Positions 11,786-23,142 are shown, numbered from the stretch's first letter. The stretch is 64,000 nt of DNA from Dendrolimus kikuchii (GCA_019925095.2 CM034397.1:8265763-8329762), one strand, 5' to 3'. Notes: a model not told the origin generated them from the sequence alone. Made by a program: numbers and translations.

Positions 11786-12280
11786 GGACTATGGAGCGAG
11801 CTATGTTGGGAATGTCTTTTATAGATAAAATCGGAGACGAGGACATTCGTAAGAGAATCAACACATAGGTCGCAAAATTAGTAATCAGAATTGGCAGTGA
11901 GTTGGTTATATTTAACGCAAGACCGATGGCCGATGGAGCAGGCGAGTCCTGGAGTGGAGACCGTGTCTCAGTGAATGTAATGTAGGACGAGCGGAAGACC
12001 GGGGTATAATATAATTACAGCCCATGAATGTCCTACTGTTGGACTCGGGCCACCCCCTATAGGGGGACGGACAGTATGTCCGCCAAGTTATCTGAGGCAT
12101 CTTGGCAAGTTTGACACATCAGTTATCTCGATGTGCAGGCTTCATCACGATGTTTTTCTTCATCTCTATTAGCACGTGGTTATAGTTACAATATGCACAT
12201 TAGATCAGAAAACAGAATATGGTGCAAACTTAGGGAGCCCTACGTTCACCAGTAGGTCAACGATTGGCTAACGACGATAT
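11786..12280 (+). pseudogene. Decayed RTE 3' relic, interrupted by a SINE
   Basis: From 11786 the sequence follows the same family as the 9.0-10.4 kb element (TATGGAGCGAGCTATGTTGG, then ATAAAAT, GAGGA, CATTCGTAAGAGAA, GACCGATGGCCGATGGAGCA). It has many indels and stops. It breaks at about 12010, where a SINE is inserted, and resumes at about 12217 with GGGAGCCCTACGTTCACCAG and ATTGGCTAACGACGAT. Older than the open copy next to it. Confidence 0.82.
12012..12216 (-). mobile_element. tRNA-derived SINE nested in RTE relic
   Basis: Begins with TTACAGCCCATGAATGTCC and GTTGGACTCGGGCC, then the body motif TGCAGGCTTCATCACGATG and CACATTAGATCAGAAAAC. These are the same landmarks as the SINE at 11.5 kb in the same minus orientation. 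The promoter-containing end is missing. Confidence 0.8.
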
Positions 12281-12962
12281 GAAATCACAATACATTAAAA
12301 CTTAACCTGTTTATGCTTTTATTCAGCTCTATGTATATCCAACGACGTGTCCACTAGAAAAGTGTCTCCACAGTAGCTGATCGGCAGTCGACAGTGGTGA
12401 TAACAGAATATTAATGTAAAACGCCTTATCCTACGATGTTCTAATCTTATAAGCATGGACCCATTATCTTTCTATTTATTGGTATTAATTTAGATACGTT
12501 TTCTATGAACATCGGTGTAGAATATAGACCTAATAAGGTAAAAGCTCTTATCACAGCTGTATTCAAAATCAGCTCTAAATACGGTGCTGTTTTTATACTT
12601 ATATATAGATCATAAGCAAATTAATTATAAGCAAATATATTATGATTTAGGAACCTACTTTTATATTTATTTGTAATTTATTTAAAATAGTTAATATCAG
12701 CAAAACGTGTCAATTTCAGAGCAAACCGTTCAAAAATTAAAGTCTAAGTTAAGCTTCTTTTTAAAATATTGAATATTGTAATGTAAAAAAATATTTTAAA
12801 TAATAAAATCAAAAATTGAGAGCCAAATAACCTGTTGCAACATGTAGTCACGTACCATTTTAGAGATATTTATTCATAGTTACGTTTTATATTTATGCGA
12901 TTGTAATTCTTCTATAATATGACGATTTTTTTTTAACACATCTTCTGTTTCTTTATTTAGTG
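12281..12962. other. AT-rich intergenic DNA, nothing recognised
   Basis: No gene or repeat recognised. Confidence 0.4.
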
Positions 12963-13179
12963 TATTATTGCAGCGGTCGGCAACACACTGCCTGTGGGCT
13001 GGATGCGGCTCACGAGCTGCCTCCATATGGCCCGTGACTGTTTTATAAATAAAACTTTATAGGTACCTATCAAAATAAATAATTATTATAATATAATTAT
13101 TAAGTAGGTAGGAAATTTGAGCAATTGTGCACTACAGTGAACACGCTAATGCGCGAATTGAAAAGGCGTGCTCAGCAGT

Positions 13180-13321
13180 TAATTACAGTTTTTGGATGGC
13201 TACCACCCCTGGTCTAGAGTATGCCGCCATAGCAACCTTGAGTTGTGTTCCGACATTGGTGTCCAGGTTTCAGCCTCCGCTTTAGAAAGTGGCAGCATAT
13301 TGGTAGCACATTTGGTGTTAC
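13180..13321 (+). repeat. Interspersed repeat, family B (partial)
   Basis: Shares GGATGGCTACCACCCCTGGT, CTAGAGTATGCCGCCATA, CAACCTTGAGTTGTGTTCC, CCAGGTTTCAG and TAGCACATTTGGTGTT with the larger copies at 49.1 and 56.2 kb. Truncated at both ends relative to these. Confidence 0.7.
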
Positions 13322-13426
13322 ATATTTTATTTATGTAACCAAACTTTACAATCCATAATTACCGAAAAAATAAATATGCATGTCGTCTCACAGATGAGTA
13401 TTTAAAAATTATTTTACAAATTGTAA

Positions 13427-13443
13427 TAACTAACATGAAAGCT
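13427..13443. repeat. Target-site duplication, left copy
   Basis: TAACTAACATGAAAGCT, repeated exactly at 14588-14604, flanks the R1-clade retrotransposon. The last T is ambiguous with the poly(T) run. Confidence 0.93.
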
Positions 13444-14587
13444 TTTTTTTTTTTTTTGGCCAGGGGAAATCCGTTTGAGGACTAAGCCGCGACGGGCACA
13501 GAAGCCTGGAGGGATGTTCGCGACCCGTGTGAGTGTGTGGGATTCGCCAGATCGGGGGTGGCACTAGCGTGCCCGGTCAGAACCGGTGCCACGCTATTGC
13601 CACGCCCCAGTTAGGGATACCCACTAAAACCCCTGGGTGTTCCGTCCTGCGCCTTATGCCAGGGCTACGTGAGTGCGGGTTTCCCAACTCCGCGTGCCCT
13701 GGCAGGCGTGGGCCCCCCTCACTGGGCCTCTTCCTATGCCAGAGGACGTGTCCCCCGGCTACTACTAGGTCTCTTTCGTGCGTGGGGCGGTCTGTAACGC
13801 GCCCCACGGGAAGAGAGATGAGCGCGCGCGGAACACTCGAGCTCTCATCTCGACGGCATGTGCGGGTGAGTGAGAACCCCTATACCCCTAGGGGCCTCAC
13901 CCGCGCCGCCCGCTTACGGCGGCCGAAGATCACTATCCGACCTCCGGCGTCGGCGCGTCCTCCTTTGGCGGGAGCGGAGCAGGGAATTACGCTCACGCTC
14001 CCGTTCCGCCTCCTCCTTCGCTAACATAACTTGCTCGCAGAAGGAGGAGACGGCGTCCCATCCGGTGGAGCTCCCGACCATGGTGCGTACCACGGCCGGG
14101 AGCGAGGTGTCAAATCCGGTATGGGCGATGAGTTCCCGGCGCTGCTCCGTCCAGGCTGGACATTCCTGGAGTGTGTGCAGCGCCGTGTCCTCGTCGCCCG
14201 AGTCACAATGATGGCACCCTGACGTGGCCTCGCGGCCGAGGCTACACAGGTACCTTCCGAAGCAACCATGCCCTGTCAGGACCTGCGTCAGCCTGAACGT
14301 CAGGGTGCCGTGACTTCGTCCAATCCATTCTTGCAGGATGGGCCTCACCGCCTCAATGGTGGCAGGGCCCGCGCTGGGGCGTCTTAGGCGATCTTCCCAG
14401 ACCCCCAGGGCTACCTGGCGGAGCTCCGACCGGCACGCCTCGATCTCGCGAGGCGCGGGTCTGGTGCCCCTGGCCAGGGCCTCTTTGCGCCACACATACA
14501 CTGACTCCAGGACCCTGGCTTCCAGGTCCCATGGGGGGGATCCGGCGAGTAGCGAGGCCACTTCGAAGGACACCGTAAGGTATCCTC
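13444..14587 (-). mobile_element. R1-clade non-LTR retrotransposon 3' end, 5'-truncated
   Basis: On the minus strand an open frame (element part from about 14587 to the stop at 13914) encodes the C-terminal end of an R1-like ORF2. It contains HGTLTFRLTQVLTGHGCFG, then YLCSLGRE, then a C-x2-C-x9-H-x4-C finger (CHHC...H...C), then CPAW, and ends in an arginine-rich tail. A 15-nt poly(A) (poly(T) at 13443-13457 on +) ends the element after about 450 bp of 3' UTR. A perfect 17-bp target-site duplication flanks it. The segment is far more GC-rich than its surroundings. R1 itself targets 28S rDNA, so this insertion points to a non-rDNA-targeting R1-clade family or an off-target event. Confidence 0.9.
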
Positions 14588-14604
14588 TAACTAACATGAA
14601 AGCT
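14588..14604. repeat. Target-site duplication, right copy
   Basis: Exact repeat of 13427-13443 at the truncated 5' end of the R1-clade element. Confidence 0.93.
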
Positions 14605-14808
14605 AACACAACAAATTGCCGCTCAAATACAGCCTCAATCGTCACACTGAAGTTTGTAGTTATATGCCTTGTGGTGTATGTTTACACAAACACATAACAC
14701 AAATAATTTTTTTTGTTTTTATATCAGAAGTACTGCCCCCCGCGCTTTTGTTTGATTTTGCTAGCTTGTGGCCCCTGCCTGAGAAAGGTTGCCACAGCTG
14801 TATTATTA

Positions 14809-16357
14809 TATCTGCATCACGCTTTGCAATAGAAAGTTCAATTGGTCTTCTACTGTTAAGACAATGAATAAGCTATTTCAGATAATACGTTAATAAAATA
14901 TACAGCTGACGCTGAAACTTTTTGACGCAAATCAAAGTTGCTAAAACAATACTTCCCAAGAGTGGGACCCTCTTTTAAAGTAATCGGAGAGACGTCAGCT
15001 CGCGGCTTTCGTCTACTTTACAATAGACGTTTCACTAAGAAGTTTGTTATCGAAAAGCCAGGACAATATTAGAAGAGTCAAGTTGAAAATATAGGTACTC
15101 AACATAAAAGTTGTATAAAATGTTTCAAAAAAGAATTCGAGATTTAACAAATTACCTTTACAATTTTACTAATAAAAAATATCGTAGCAAACTAAAGTTT
15201 ATTAAAATCGAACCAAATTAAAACGTAATGAATTTTACACTAACGAGCCAAAAATTGTAATTAATACTACACTTTCATCCGTATAATGAATATACATATA
15301 TAATGTAACATATATACCCACATTTATAATATCTTGTACCGTGTTGCCCGTAAGGCTGCCCTTTGCACAACATATATTGCATCTATTTATTAAGAACCTA
15401 GTGTGGCGAATAGTGCCTCCTTATAATCGCCTACTAGCCTGCAGGCCAGATTTTATAGCTGTGATTGACAACTGTCAACATTAGAAAAATGTCGTCACAA
15501 AAAGTACATATTTTAAATCCTGTTTAATCTAATTATATTATAGTACATGTTAATTGTTTTGGCTATGTACATATCAAATCCAAAATTATAAATAAGTATA
15601 ATCGGGTTGTTTGATTCCTGCAACTACCCGTTACGAGTTTTAATTTTAGGTGATCAATAAAATGTTTTCACCATTGAATTATTCAAATATATGTTTATAT
15701 ACCTCAATTTGGTTGTTTCCTTCAAATTGAAAGATAAACTGTCTAGTATTGGCTTTTATGTTCTATGCCTTTCAAATAAATTGATTCAATTTGGTTAATC
15801 CCTCTAATATCAGTATTACAACCATTCGAAATTCGAATTAAAAAGTTCCTTAAACTCAACGTAACATATTGTACTATACAAATAAAAATACAGTGCGCAC
15901 CGAACAGTTTTTATGCAAAAAGATTACACCTTATTGATTTAACAATGGTAGATACATCGCTCTTCAAATTTTAATTATTCCAAAATCTTGAAGCAATCGT
16001 TTCGAGACCCTGTGACCTATTTTAAAAGTTTTGATACCGGATGCCGGATCACAAACAAGGGGAGTGATAAATGAATGCCATTAATCAGTTAAATTTAAGT
16101 GTTGCAAATTTTCATTCGCATCGAGTTATCGTTATTAAAAGGATCTCGTTTGTTTTCGATCGTTAAGCGGAATCGAGTACTCGATTCTTAAGGATTAAGT
16201 CCCATTTATCTCTTCAATTAGTATGCATTGTTATGCATTATGAATCAGCCTGTTGATAGGATGTGAGATATAATAAGTCTCTACTATGTAGGTAACGCAT
16301 CGACTTCAATAGGCTGGGTTACCACTTACCATCTTACTACCCATTAATTTGCTTTAA
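14809..16357. other. AT-rich intergenic DNA, nothing recognised
   Basis: No gene or recognised repeat. A slightly GC-richer bit near 14.95-15.03 kb has no identifiable content. Confidence 0.4.
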
Positions 16358-16612
16358 TAATAACAGCCCATATACGTCCCACTGCTGGGCTCGGGTCTTC
16401 CGTTTTAATAGGGGAACGGACACCTACCACGGCGCCACTACGCTAGTCGAAGGCAGATTAGTGGATTTTACACATCGTTTATATCGGTGTGCAGACTTAT
16501 TCACCACATGGTAATTATAACAATATACACATTAGGTCATTTAGGTCATTCAATTGTCTAAGTGATGCATTGCTTTCCTGCCAGAATACGGACCCGCGCC
16601 GTTTGAGTTTGG
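16358..16612 (-). mobile_element. tRNA-derived SINE
   Basis: Opens with AATAACAGCCCATATACGTC and CACTGCTGGGCTCGGGTC, then GTGCAGACTTATTCACCACATG, ACACATTAGGTCA, and finally a decayed B box (CCAGAATACGGACCCGCGCC). It follows the landmark order of the copies at 11.5 and 28.4 kb, in minus orientation. Truncated before the A box. Confidence 0.82.
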
Positions 16613-16616
16613 CACG

Positions 16617-16695
16617 CTTTTTTTTATGAGCTAGGGGAAATCCGTTTGAGGACCTAAGCCGCGATAAGGGCAGAACCTTGGGATGCCTAAGGATG
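16617..16695 (-). mobile_element. R1-clade LINE 3' tail fragment
   Basis: A short poly(T) run at about 16619-16626, then GGGGAAATCCGTTTGAGGAC and TAAGCCGCGA, the same start as the 3' UTR of the element at 13.46 kb (GGGGAAATCCGTTTGAGGAC). Only the last 70 bp or so is present. It lies directly beside the SINE. Confidence 0.72.
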
Positions 16696-16809
16696 CCTAT
16701 GGCTAAGGGATCTTCTAATTCTTAATGTATATAGATACATTCTTAAAATTTGCCTCGCGTAAACTTTCATGATTACGAAAGACGAATTTCTCTGAAAATC
16801 TCAAAAATC

Positions 16810-16890
16810 TTATATGGCTAGATGGCGTTAATGACATTTCTTCTCTTTGATTCTTTATTATTCAAAATATATTTTTAGGCCAACTAATCA
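16810..16890. repeat. Interspersed repeat, family E
   Basis: GGCTAGATGGCGTTAATGAC, then TTATTATTCAAAATATATTT and AGGCCAACTAATCAAAATC. Matches the other family E copies. Confidence 0.5.
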
Positions 16891-16899
16891 AAATCTTTT

Positions 16900-17105
16900 G
16901 TGACTTTTGTTGTTGAAACGCTTGGCTTGCAGGAGCCCTGAAGCCATGAGCCTTTACAAAGTTCTGTCGACAAAACGCATCGACACTTCGGGTGATCAGA
17001 AGGTTGGTTCCTACCTCGGAGAACGGAGCAGCATGGCGATCCAGCATGGTAACATAACTAGCCTTCTGAGGAACCTTACCTACCCCTTGACTTCGATGAC
17101 CTAGG
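16900..17105 (+). pseudogene. Retroelement coding relic (GSYLxxR...AIQxGN motif)
   Basis: The open frame includes EAMSLYKVLSTKRID, then GDQKVGSYLGERSSMAIQHG. The start TLGLQEP is in another frame, so the copy is broken. The same protein motif (VETLGPxGPEAMNLY ... YLGQRISMAIQQGN) occurs on the minus strand at 56.45-56.76 kb. Such sequences recur in animal genomes as parts of retroelement-associated reading frames. I do not recall the exact clade. Confidence 0.55.
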
Positions 17106-17194
17106 ACCGGTATTTTACTTACAGTGTTAAGGGATTATAGGTAGAATGCGATATTAGTTAAGTTTCGTTCAATGTATTGATTCATAAATCTTAA

Positions 17195-17345
17195 ATCTAT
17201 ATAAATAAAAATGAACTGTAAAAATTTCTGCACGCTCATAACTTGAGAACCACTTTACCGATTTTGATATTTTTTTGTGTTTGTTTGAGTGGTTCGCCGG
17301 ATAGTTTAGATTCACAATTAGAACCGGTTAAATACAACAATAGTT
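17195..17345 (+). mobile_element. Helitron-like 5' fragment (Lep1 type)
   Basis: Begins TCTATATAAATAAAAATGAA after an A, as Lep1-type lepidopteran Helitrons do. It continues with AACTTGAGAACCACTTTACC, GATTTTGAT and GGTTTAGATTCACAATTAGA-like text (here TAGTTTAGATTCACAATTAG), which is also in the copies at 26.4 and 59.24 kb. No 3' CTAG end was identified. Confidence 0.5.
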
Positions 17346-18270
17346 TTTCTTTTATATAGTAATCATGTTTTATCCAAAATTAAATGTCTTCATGTTTTTC
17401 TTCTTAATTTCAGCCTTGCAGTTAAGTTGCAAAATGGTCATAAAATTTGGCACTTTATGTTATTTAGTTTTTTTTTAATATTTCCTCTACTTATTTCTGT
17501 GTTGTTTTGGAATACATAAGGAAGTATTAATACAGCAATGCCGTGTTCGGTATGAAAGAGTGTAGGTACCTATTCAACCGTGTGCCCTACTGGCTGCCAC
17601 CGATATCATTAATTTTGATTTTTTCCCGCTCAAATGTGTCTTTACAAACCTGTGTCAGTTGACGTACCTACTAAGTAAGTAGCGTTACCAAAAGTGGTAG
17701 CAAAATTTAGAAATAATATCTTTGTGTATAAAAATATTACTTATAAACACCGGTTCTTAATAATAACCGTTTTCGGGATAAACGTTTTGAATCTATTATT
17801 TTATTTATTTCTATTATTTGGGAAGTATTTACAATTTATGCAATATAATATAAATAAATTTATTTGCTTTGAAATGTTTATTTATCCTTATTAATATTTT
17901 AAACATGAAAGTAACTTTGTCTGTTACGTTTTTACAGTAAAATGACGAGACCGTTGCTGAAATTGTATTATGTAGTCTCAATACCGAAAGTAGACATTCG
18001 ATACTTTTTGTTACGATTTTTTTTATATGCAAATATAGTAATTTTTAAGAAAAAAATTGAAAATCGGCCCACAATTGACGGACAAATCGAGTAATAAACA
18101 AAAAAAAACAACAGACAGACGAATTGATAACATTCTCCTATTAGAAGTTGGTTGAAAATGGGATAATTTATTTATTGGAATAGTCGGAATATTCTGGGGG
18201 TGGATAGCGCTTAGATAAAAAATATATTACAACGTAAGGCTGTACATGCGTGCTTTTTAAATAAACTAGA
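17346..18270. other. AT-rich intergenic DNA, nothing recognised
   Basis: No gene or recognised repeat. Short frames here are AT-driven. Confidence 0.4.
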
Positions 18271-18274
18271 AATA

Positions 18275-18420
18275 TTCCTACTAGGGTTTGACCCACGCAA
18301 AAGCCACGGGAAATCATTTGTTAGAATTACTTTTACGTAATAATGAGGACCAATTTTCATATTCATACTAATAGTATAAATGCGAATGTGAGTTTGTTTG
18401 TTTCTGTCGTTTCAGGGTGA
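18275..18420. repeat. Helitron-like terminal fragments
   Basis: Contains ACTAGGGTTTGACCCACGC (a CTAG-bearing, GC-rich end in minus sense) and, 70 bp on, CATACTAATAGTATAAATGC followed by AGTTTGTTTGTTTC. Both are typical of ends of lepidopteran Helitron-like repeats. Boundaries are not resolved. Confidence 0.35.
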
Positions 18421-19570
18421 TTTTTCGTTTTCGTTTTCTATAAAAACATATTAGCTTTTTAAGAATCTTTCCGTTTCAACTGCTGTTTTGATAACAATAA
18501 TGAGCGCTAATCAGTTAATTGTAGTCAAACCTGAATAATCTAGCACTAGTTTAAAAAAAAAACCTGGTTAAAAAAGAGAATTGCCCTATTCACGCCTTAC
18601 TGCAATATGCAACAGATCTTCACGTAATTTTGCATACAAGTTGTTAGGGGTATAGAATAGAGCACCTTTCATCCAGAAAAAGTACTGTTCCCGAGGACTA
18701 TTCCTCCGAGAATTCCTCTTTTGTCTATACAAATAAATAGTCGTATGACACTCACTGACAAATACTTCGTCATGGCAACGAGAATGATATTGGATCGATA
18801 TTGTCATTGTTAGGTCCGCCTTTGCTAGATGGCGTTACGAGTATTTTATCATTAAGTACTTTGAATGAAAATTTCGATATTTAACATGAGACACATATTC
18901 TTTTTTGCCGCCGGCAAATATCGTGGGGAAAAGCTAATAATCGAATAAAAGTTATATAGATATGACAACCTGCAACTTTATTTTATACCACTTTTATTAT
19001 CTATCAAACAGCTTATACAGTGGATGAATCCTAGGAAATAGATATAAGACAAGTAAAGAAGTCTATATTAAATTAAATTCCTCAATAATAAAAACTTTTT
19101 TGTCAACGTTATTAATAGTAGCGCACAATAATTACTTGCGTCCTCCAGTTCCGTGCAATGTCGCGCTCGCGGCCGTATCGAAAAACTTTTAATTTAGCCA
19201 ACTCCCCATTGTGAGTCTTTTAAAAAGCTTCAAGTATTGTATGCATTTAACAAGGAGCCGCCGCGACAGTTATTAATGGATTTCCTACTATTTTTCTCGG
19301 CTGGTGCAAAGGATCGTCTGAGCTACCTACCCGTATCTAGCTAACGCTCTTTGTTACGGCGCAGAACAAACGGCTGAAAAGATTTGACGAAAACCTTTTG
19401 CTTCCTAATTTAAAATTTGTTTCATAGCAGATGTCATCATCATTGCGTAGTAGTAATCTGGTAGTATATATTCTTAGCTTTTCGTCTTATGGCAGTATAG
19501 TTTTATGATTCGAGCGAATTTAAAACTGTAAGATATAATGCTGTAATTTATTTAGTGCATGTACCTATAA
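18421..19570. other. Intergenic DNA including a GC-richer block (19.13-19.34 kb)
   Basis: No coding gene recognised. At 19130-19340 the DNA is GC-richer with TCGCGCTCGCGGCCGT and GAGCCGCCGCGACAG, without transposon hallmarks. It could be a conserved regulatory element. The remainder shows nothing. Confidence 0.35.
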
Positions 19571-19576
19571 AATTAT

Positions 19577-19690
19577 AAATGTCAAAGAGGCAAGTGAGGT
19601 GTGTAAGAATAAGCCTAAATGGCACTCTGTTGTTCGTGCCTACCCCGCAAGGGAACTGGCGTGAAGTTATGTATGTATGTATGTACCTAT
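19577..19690 (+). mobile_element. (TATG)n-tailed LINE 3' end
   Basis: Contains GTCAAAGAGGCAAGTGAGG, AGAATAAGCCTAAATGGC, GTTCGTGCCTACCCCGCAAG and GGAACTGGCGTGAAGTTATG, then TATG repeats. This is the 3' end of the LINE whose coding end is seen at 31.26-31.62 kb and 37.53 kb. Confidence 0.8.
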
Positions 19691-21229
19691 AAAATTATGT
19701 AATTATTATATTTATATAATGTGTGACTTAGTTTGGGTGTTGGTATATTTTAAAATTTGTTTGTTTCTCGTCACTATTTGGGGAATTATGATTATTGTTT
19801 GCACGGAATTCCGTAAGTACCTATATCTACATGTATTTCCATAATAACTATTGGATAGGTCTATTTTTTTCCTGAAATTAAAACCTGTTATCAGAAATAT
19901 ATCTACTGGGTAAATAAATATGTTAATTAGTTATTTTATAATGTCGTGATGAAGGAACAAACAAACATACCAAGAAAGCTACTTTCCTATCCTTATTTAA
20001 GTATAATGAATTATGAACATAGCTAATAATGTTCTATTGTTTATTATTATACTGTATCATACTTTAAATATGTCATATTATATTTTAGGGAATAAACCAT
20101 CGTTCTTGGGGTTAATGTGGCCAATGTCATTTGGTACCGACAAGGATACTTACAATCACAAAATTCACAAGTAACCACATTTAAAATGTATAAACACAAT
20201 AAACAAGATAAATAAAAATAGTTAGACTATGTATAGTAAGTATATATATAAATTAACACTAATAAATAAGTAATAAATACTTGAATAATTGAAGGAAAAA
20301 TGTAAAATGCGATAGTAATTATTATTAATGAAGTTATAAAATTAAATAAATGTATAGAAATAGGAAAAGATAGAAATAAGATATTATGGTGTTAGACTAC
20401 CTCGAAGAGCGTTAGTTAAGTCAATATACTGAGAGAACACTGTGAGATAAATCCTTTTTAATTGTATAAAACTGCTTCGAAGAATATAATATTTCGGAGT
20501 GTGAAGAATGTTTCGGAGGGATTGTGTTAGAACTCTGTATAGAAAAAACACTACAAACATTTAGAAATACTCTATACATCAAAAATACAAATACAATCTT
20601 CTCAACAATATCTTATCCATGGCGTAGTAAAGAGAACTTAGCCTGCTTTATAAATTCCCAAGTGGGTCGCAGTTGTCTTTACTCGAACCATTGTTGTGTA
20701 CAAGCGAATCGGCTACTGTTCGCTTACTAACACCCTTGAGACCGATCTATCAAACGTCCAAGCGATATAAAGTTTGGAAGTACCCTCCCAGATTTAACGA
20801 ACTCTGTTGAAGTCGGCGGGTTTGGTGTTCCGCACATATTAGCGCGTTTGTGGTGATTATAAACGTACTAGTGAAAAACCCTAGTTTATTTAGAGAAAAA
20901 GTATTCACACCGGTTACATTGAATTAAATTTTTATATAAGCCCTATTCGCCTCCGAAAAAAATACTTAATTTTACCTCGGAAATTATTGCATTATCGGAG
21001 TTGAAAAGTATATTACGGCCATTATTAGTGCTGAGACTAAATATAAACCAACTTTCAGCAAAAATGATCTCTTAGTTTTTCTATGAAAGCGTAACAGACA
21101 GAGTTACTTTCTCATTTATAATATAAAATATGGACACTCAAATAATTTACATTTTAGGGCTAAGTCTTCCTTTATTTATTTTTAATATGGCTTCGCACGA
21201 TTTGTATGTCTGGCTAGTGTCAAATATGT
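19691..21229. other. AT-rich intergenic DNA, nothing recognised
   Basis: No gene or repeat recognised. Short frames at 20.5-20.7 kb have no family resemblance. Confidence 0.4.
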
Positions 21230-21923
21230 ATATTTTATGTATAAAATTATAAAATTCTAAACATGTCCTGTCTTGTACATTGAAGCTATAAAAACAACAA
21301 CTGGAGTAGACTATATAAACGATGGAGAACACGATGCAGTTTTTTTAGATTTCTGTCTGTTTGTCGGTTTGTCTGTTTGTTCAGGATTCACGTAAAATTA
21401 CTGGGCCGATTTTGATGCAGTTTTCGGTGATTGACAGCAAATTCTTAGACTTAAAATCTGCGCTACTTTTGGGAATTCCGCAGGAGTTTTTCTGGGATTA
21501 TATAAAATGGTCAGATTGAAAAAGAAATTAATTCCAATGCAATTATTTCACTGATCGTTAGCAAATTTTATGTAATAAAATTTGTGATATTTTTTATCCC
21601 GTTGTTCGGGTGCATAAAAATTATCTTCTTCCGACACAGTTTTCACTAAAACGATACCTTACATTCTTTTTTAAATGCTACGATACTTTGTGTCCCGGGA
21701 ATCCCGCGGGAATTATCCCGGCTATGGTACAAATTAGTTAGATTGCATAAATAGCTGATTTCGATATGATTTCACTGAAACAATAGCTTAAGTCCTTTTT
21801 TAAGTGATGCGATACTTTGTGTTTCGGGAACCCAGCGGGATTGTTCCCGGGAGTGTTAATCATTATATTACTTCAAATCCGGTTGGCTTCGACTCACTTC
21901 TGTTTTGCTGGGCAGTTATCTAG
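21230..21923 (+). mobile_element. Helitron-like element, family D
   Basis: Shares AAACATG...TGTCTTGTACATTGAAGCTA, CAACTGGAGTAGACTATATA, GGAGAACACGATGCA, GATTGACAGCAAATTCTTAG and the repeated GGAATCCCGCGGGAATT-type block with copies at 25.35-25.85 (reverse) and 57.90-58.31 kb. A CTAG occurs at 21920-21923. The GGGAATCCCGCGGGA module is present more than once. Termini are approximate. Confidence 0.6.
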
Positions 21924-22656
21924 ATTATAAGAACGTAGTTTCTTTGTTATTATTATAATAGGTTTTTATATTATATGTAAAAAACTGAATTAGGTTTTTA
22001 TGTAAATAAAATAAAGTTATTGCCTCTAGTGTTTTATAATAAATAATCTGCAGTGTCAGGAAAATTATAGGTTATTGACTAACACCAAACAACGGAGTGC
22101 TTGTAGCAGCTAGAAAGAAACATTTTACCAAACAACTAAGATTTAAATCATAAACGCATAAGTCTGTTTTAACGAATAATGTTTAAGGCGCAACAAAGTT
22201 ACTAACTACTGCTATATCAAATTTGCACCTTATATTCATATCCTCTGAAACCTGCATAATATGGACATGAAACACATGTTAAAAATACAATATATGTCTT
22301 AAAATTTTATTGAAATCTGTTAAGCCGTTTTAAAGCCTATTCGAGACGATCGTTCAGATCGACACATAATTCTAAAAACTGACGTTTATGACTAGGGTAT
22401 CGAGTAAATAACTTTTTCAAATCACATACAAACACTTCAGTTTTGTTTATTGTTGTATATAGATTCGTTGCATGGAAAATTCTACTCTCGTAGATATTTT
22501 AAATCTCTCTGGAAATCTAACAATTTTTCATATCAAACAATTCCAAGTTTTTCAAGTTGCCATCACGATCGCTTGGTAAAGTTTACTGTAAAAATGATAA
22601 CACATAAACAGAGTATATTATTAGCTATATGGCAGTTATAATACTATCATATAGTA
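21924..22656. other. AT-rich intergenic DNA, nothing recognised
   Basis: No gene or recognised repeat. Confidence 0.4.
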
Positions 22657-22879
22657 CTATCTGCGCCTGCGGTTTCACCCGCGTGGTGATGGAAAATCGT
22701 TAGGTATATTTTGGATAATTCACACTATATCTTTATAAATTATAGTCTTTGTGTTATTCTGTTGTGTAAGCTATATTATTGTAAATATTCATCAAAATCT
22801 ATTCAGTAGTTTTTGCGTGAAAGAGTAACAAACATACATACATTCTTACAAAATTTTGCGTTTATAATATTTATAGAGA
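22657..22879 (-). mobile_element. Short Helitron-like element
   Basis: In minus sense it starts TCTCTATAAATATTATAAAC after an A (right end at 22879). It ends with a GC-rich stretch (complement of CGCCTGCGGTTTCACCCGCG) just before ATAG (an eroded CTAG) followed by T. Helitrons start with TC, end with CTRR and insert between A and T. The internal TTTTTGCGTGAAAGAGTAAC is common in lepidopteran copies. Confidence 0.55.
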
Positions 22880-22977
22880 TATTACATTTTTTTCTAATAG
22901 ATATAGCTGCAAATAGTTTCATATTATTTACGATTTTTTATTGCATATTGAAACAACTTTAAGAGTCATATATGTAT

Positions 22978-23142
22978 GTGTATATATATATATATATATA
23001 TATACAGACGAGCTTGCATGACAAGAGTTATGAATGTCAAAGAGGCAAGTGAGGTGTGTAAGAATAAGCCTAAATGGCACTCTGTTGTTCGTGCCTACCC
23101 CGCAAGGGAACTGGCGTGAAGTTATGTATGTATGTATGTATG

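Larger units (their letters stand above)
12971..14800. mobile_element. hAT-like DNA transposon, non-autonomous, with nested insertions
   Basis: The left end starts CAGCGGTCGGCAACACACTG and the right end, read on the other strand, starts CAGCTGTGGCAACCTTTCTC. Both contain a GC-rich subterminal CTG-C(C/A)(T/G)G-GGGC stretch, as in hAT elements. The 8 bp outside the left end (TATTATTG, 12963-12970) and the right end (TATTATTA, 14801-14808) match at 7 of 8 positions, the duplication length expected of hAT transposases. No transposase is visible. Most of the interior is two later insertions (family B repeat at about 13.18-13.32 kb and an R1-clade LINE at 13.44-14.59 kb). Confidence 0.6.

Noticed and set aside
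13533..14024. Plus-strand 163-codon frame in the R1 region
   Set aside because: It runs antisense to the 3' UTR and coding end of the retrotransposon and reflects its GC-rich composition.
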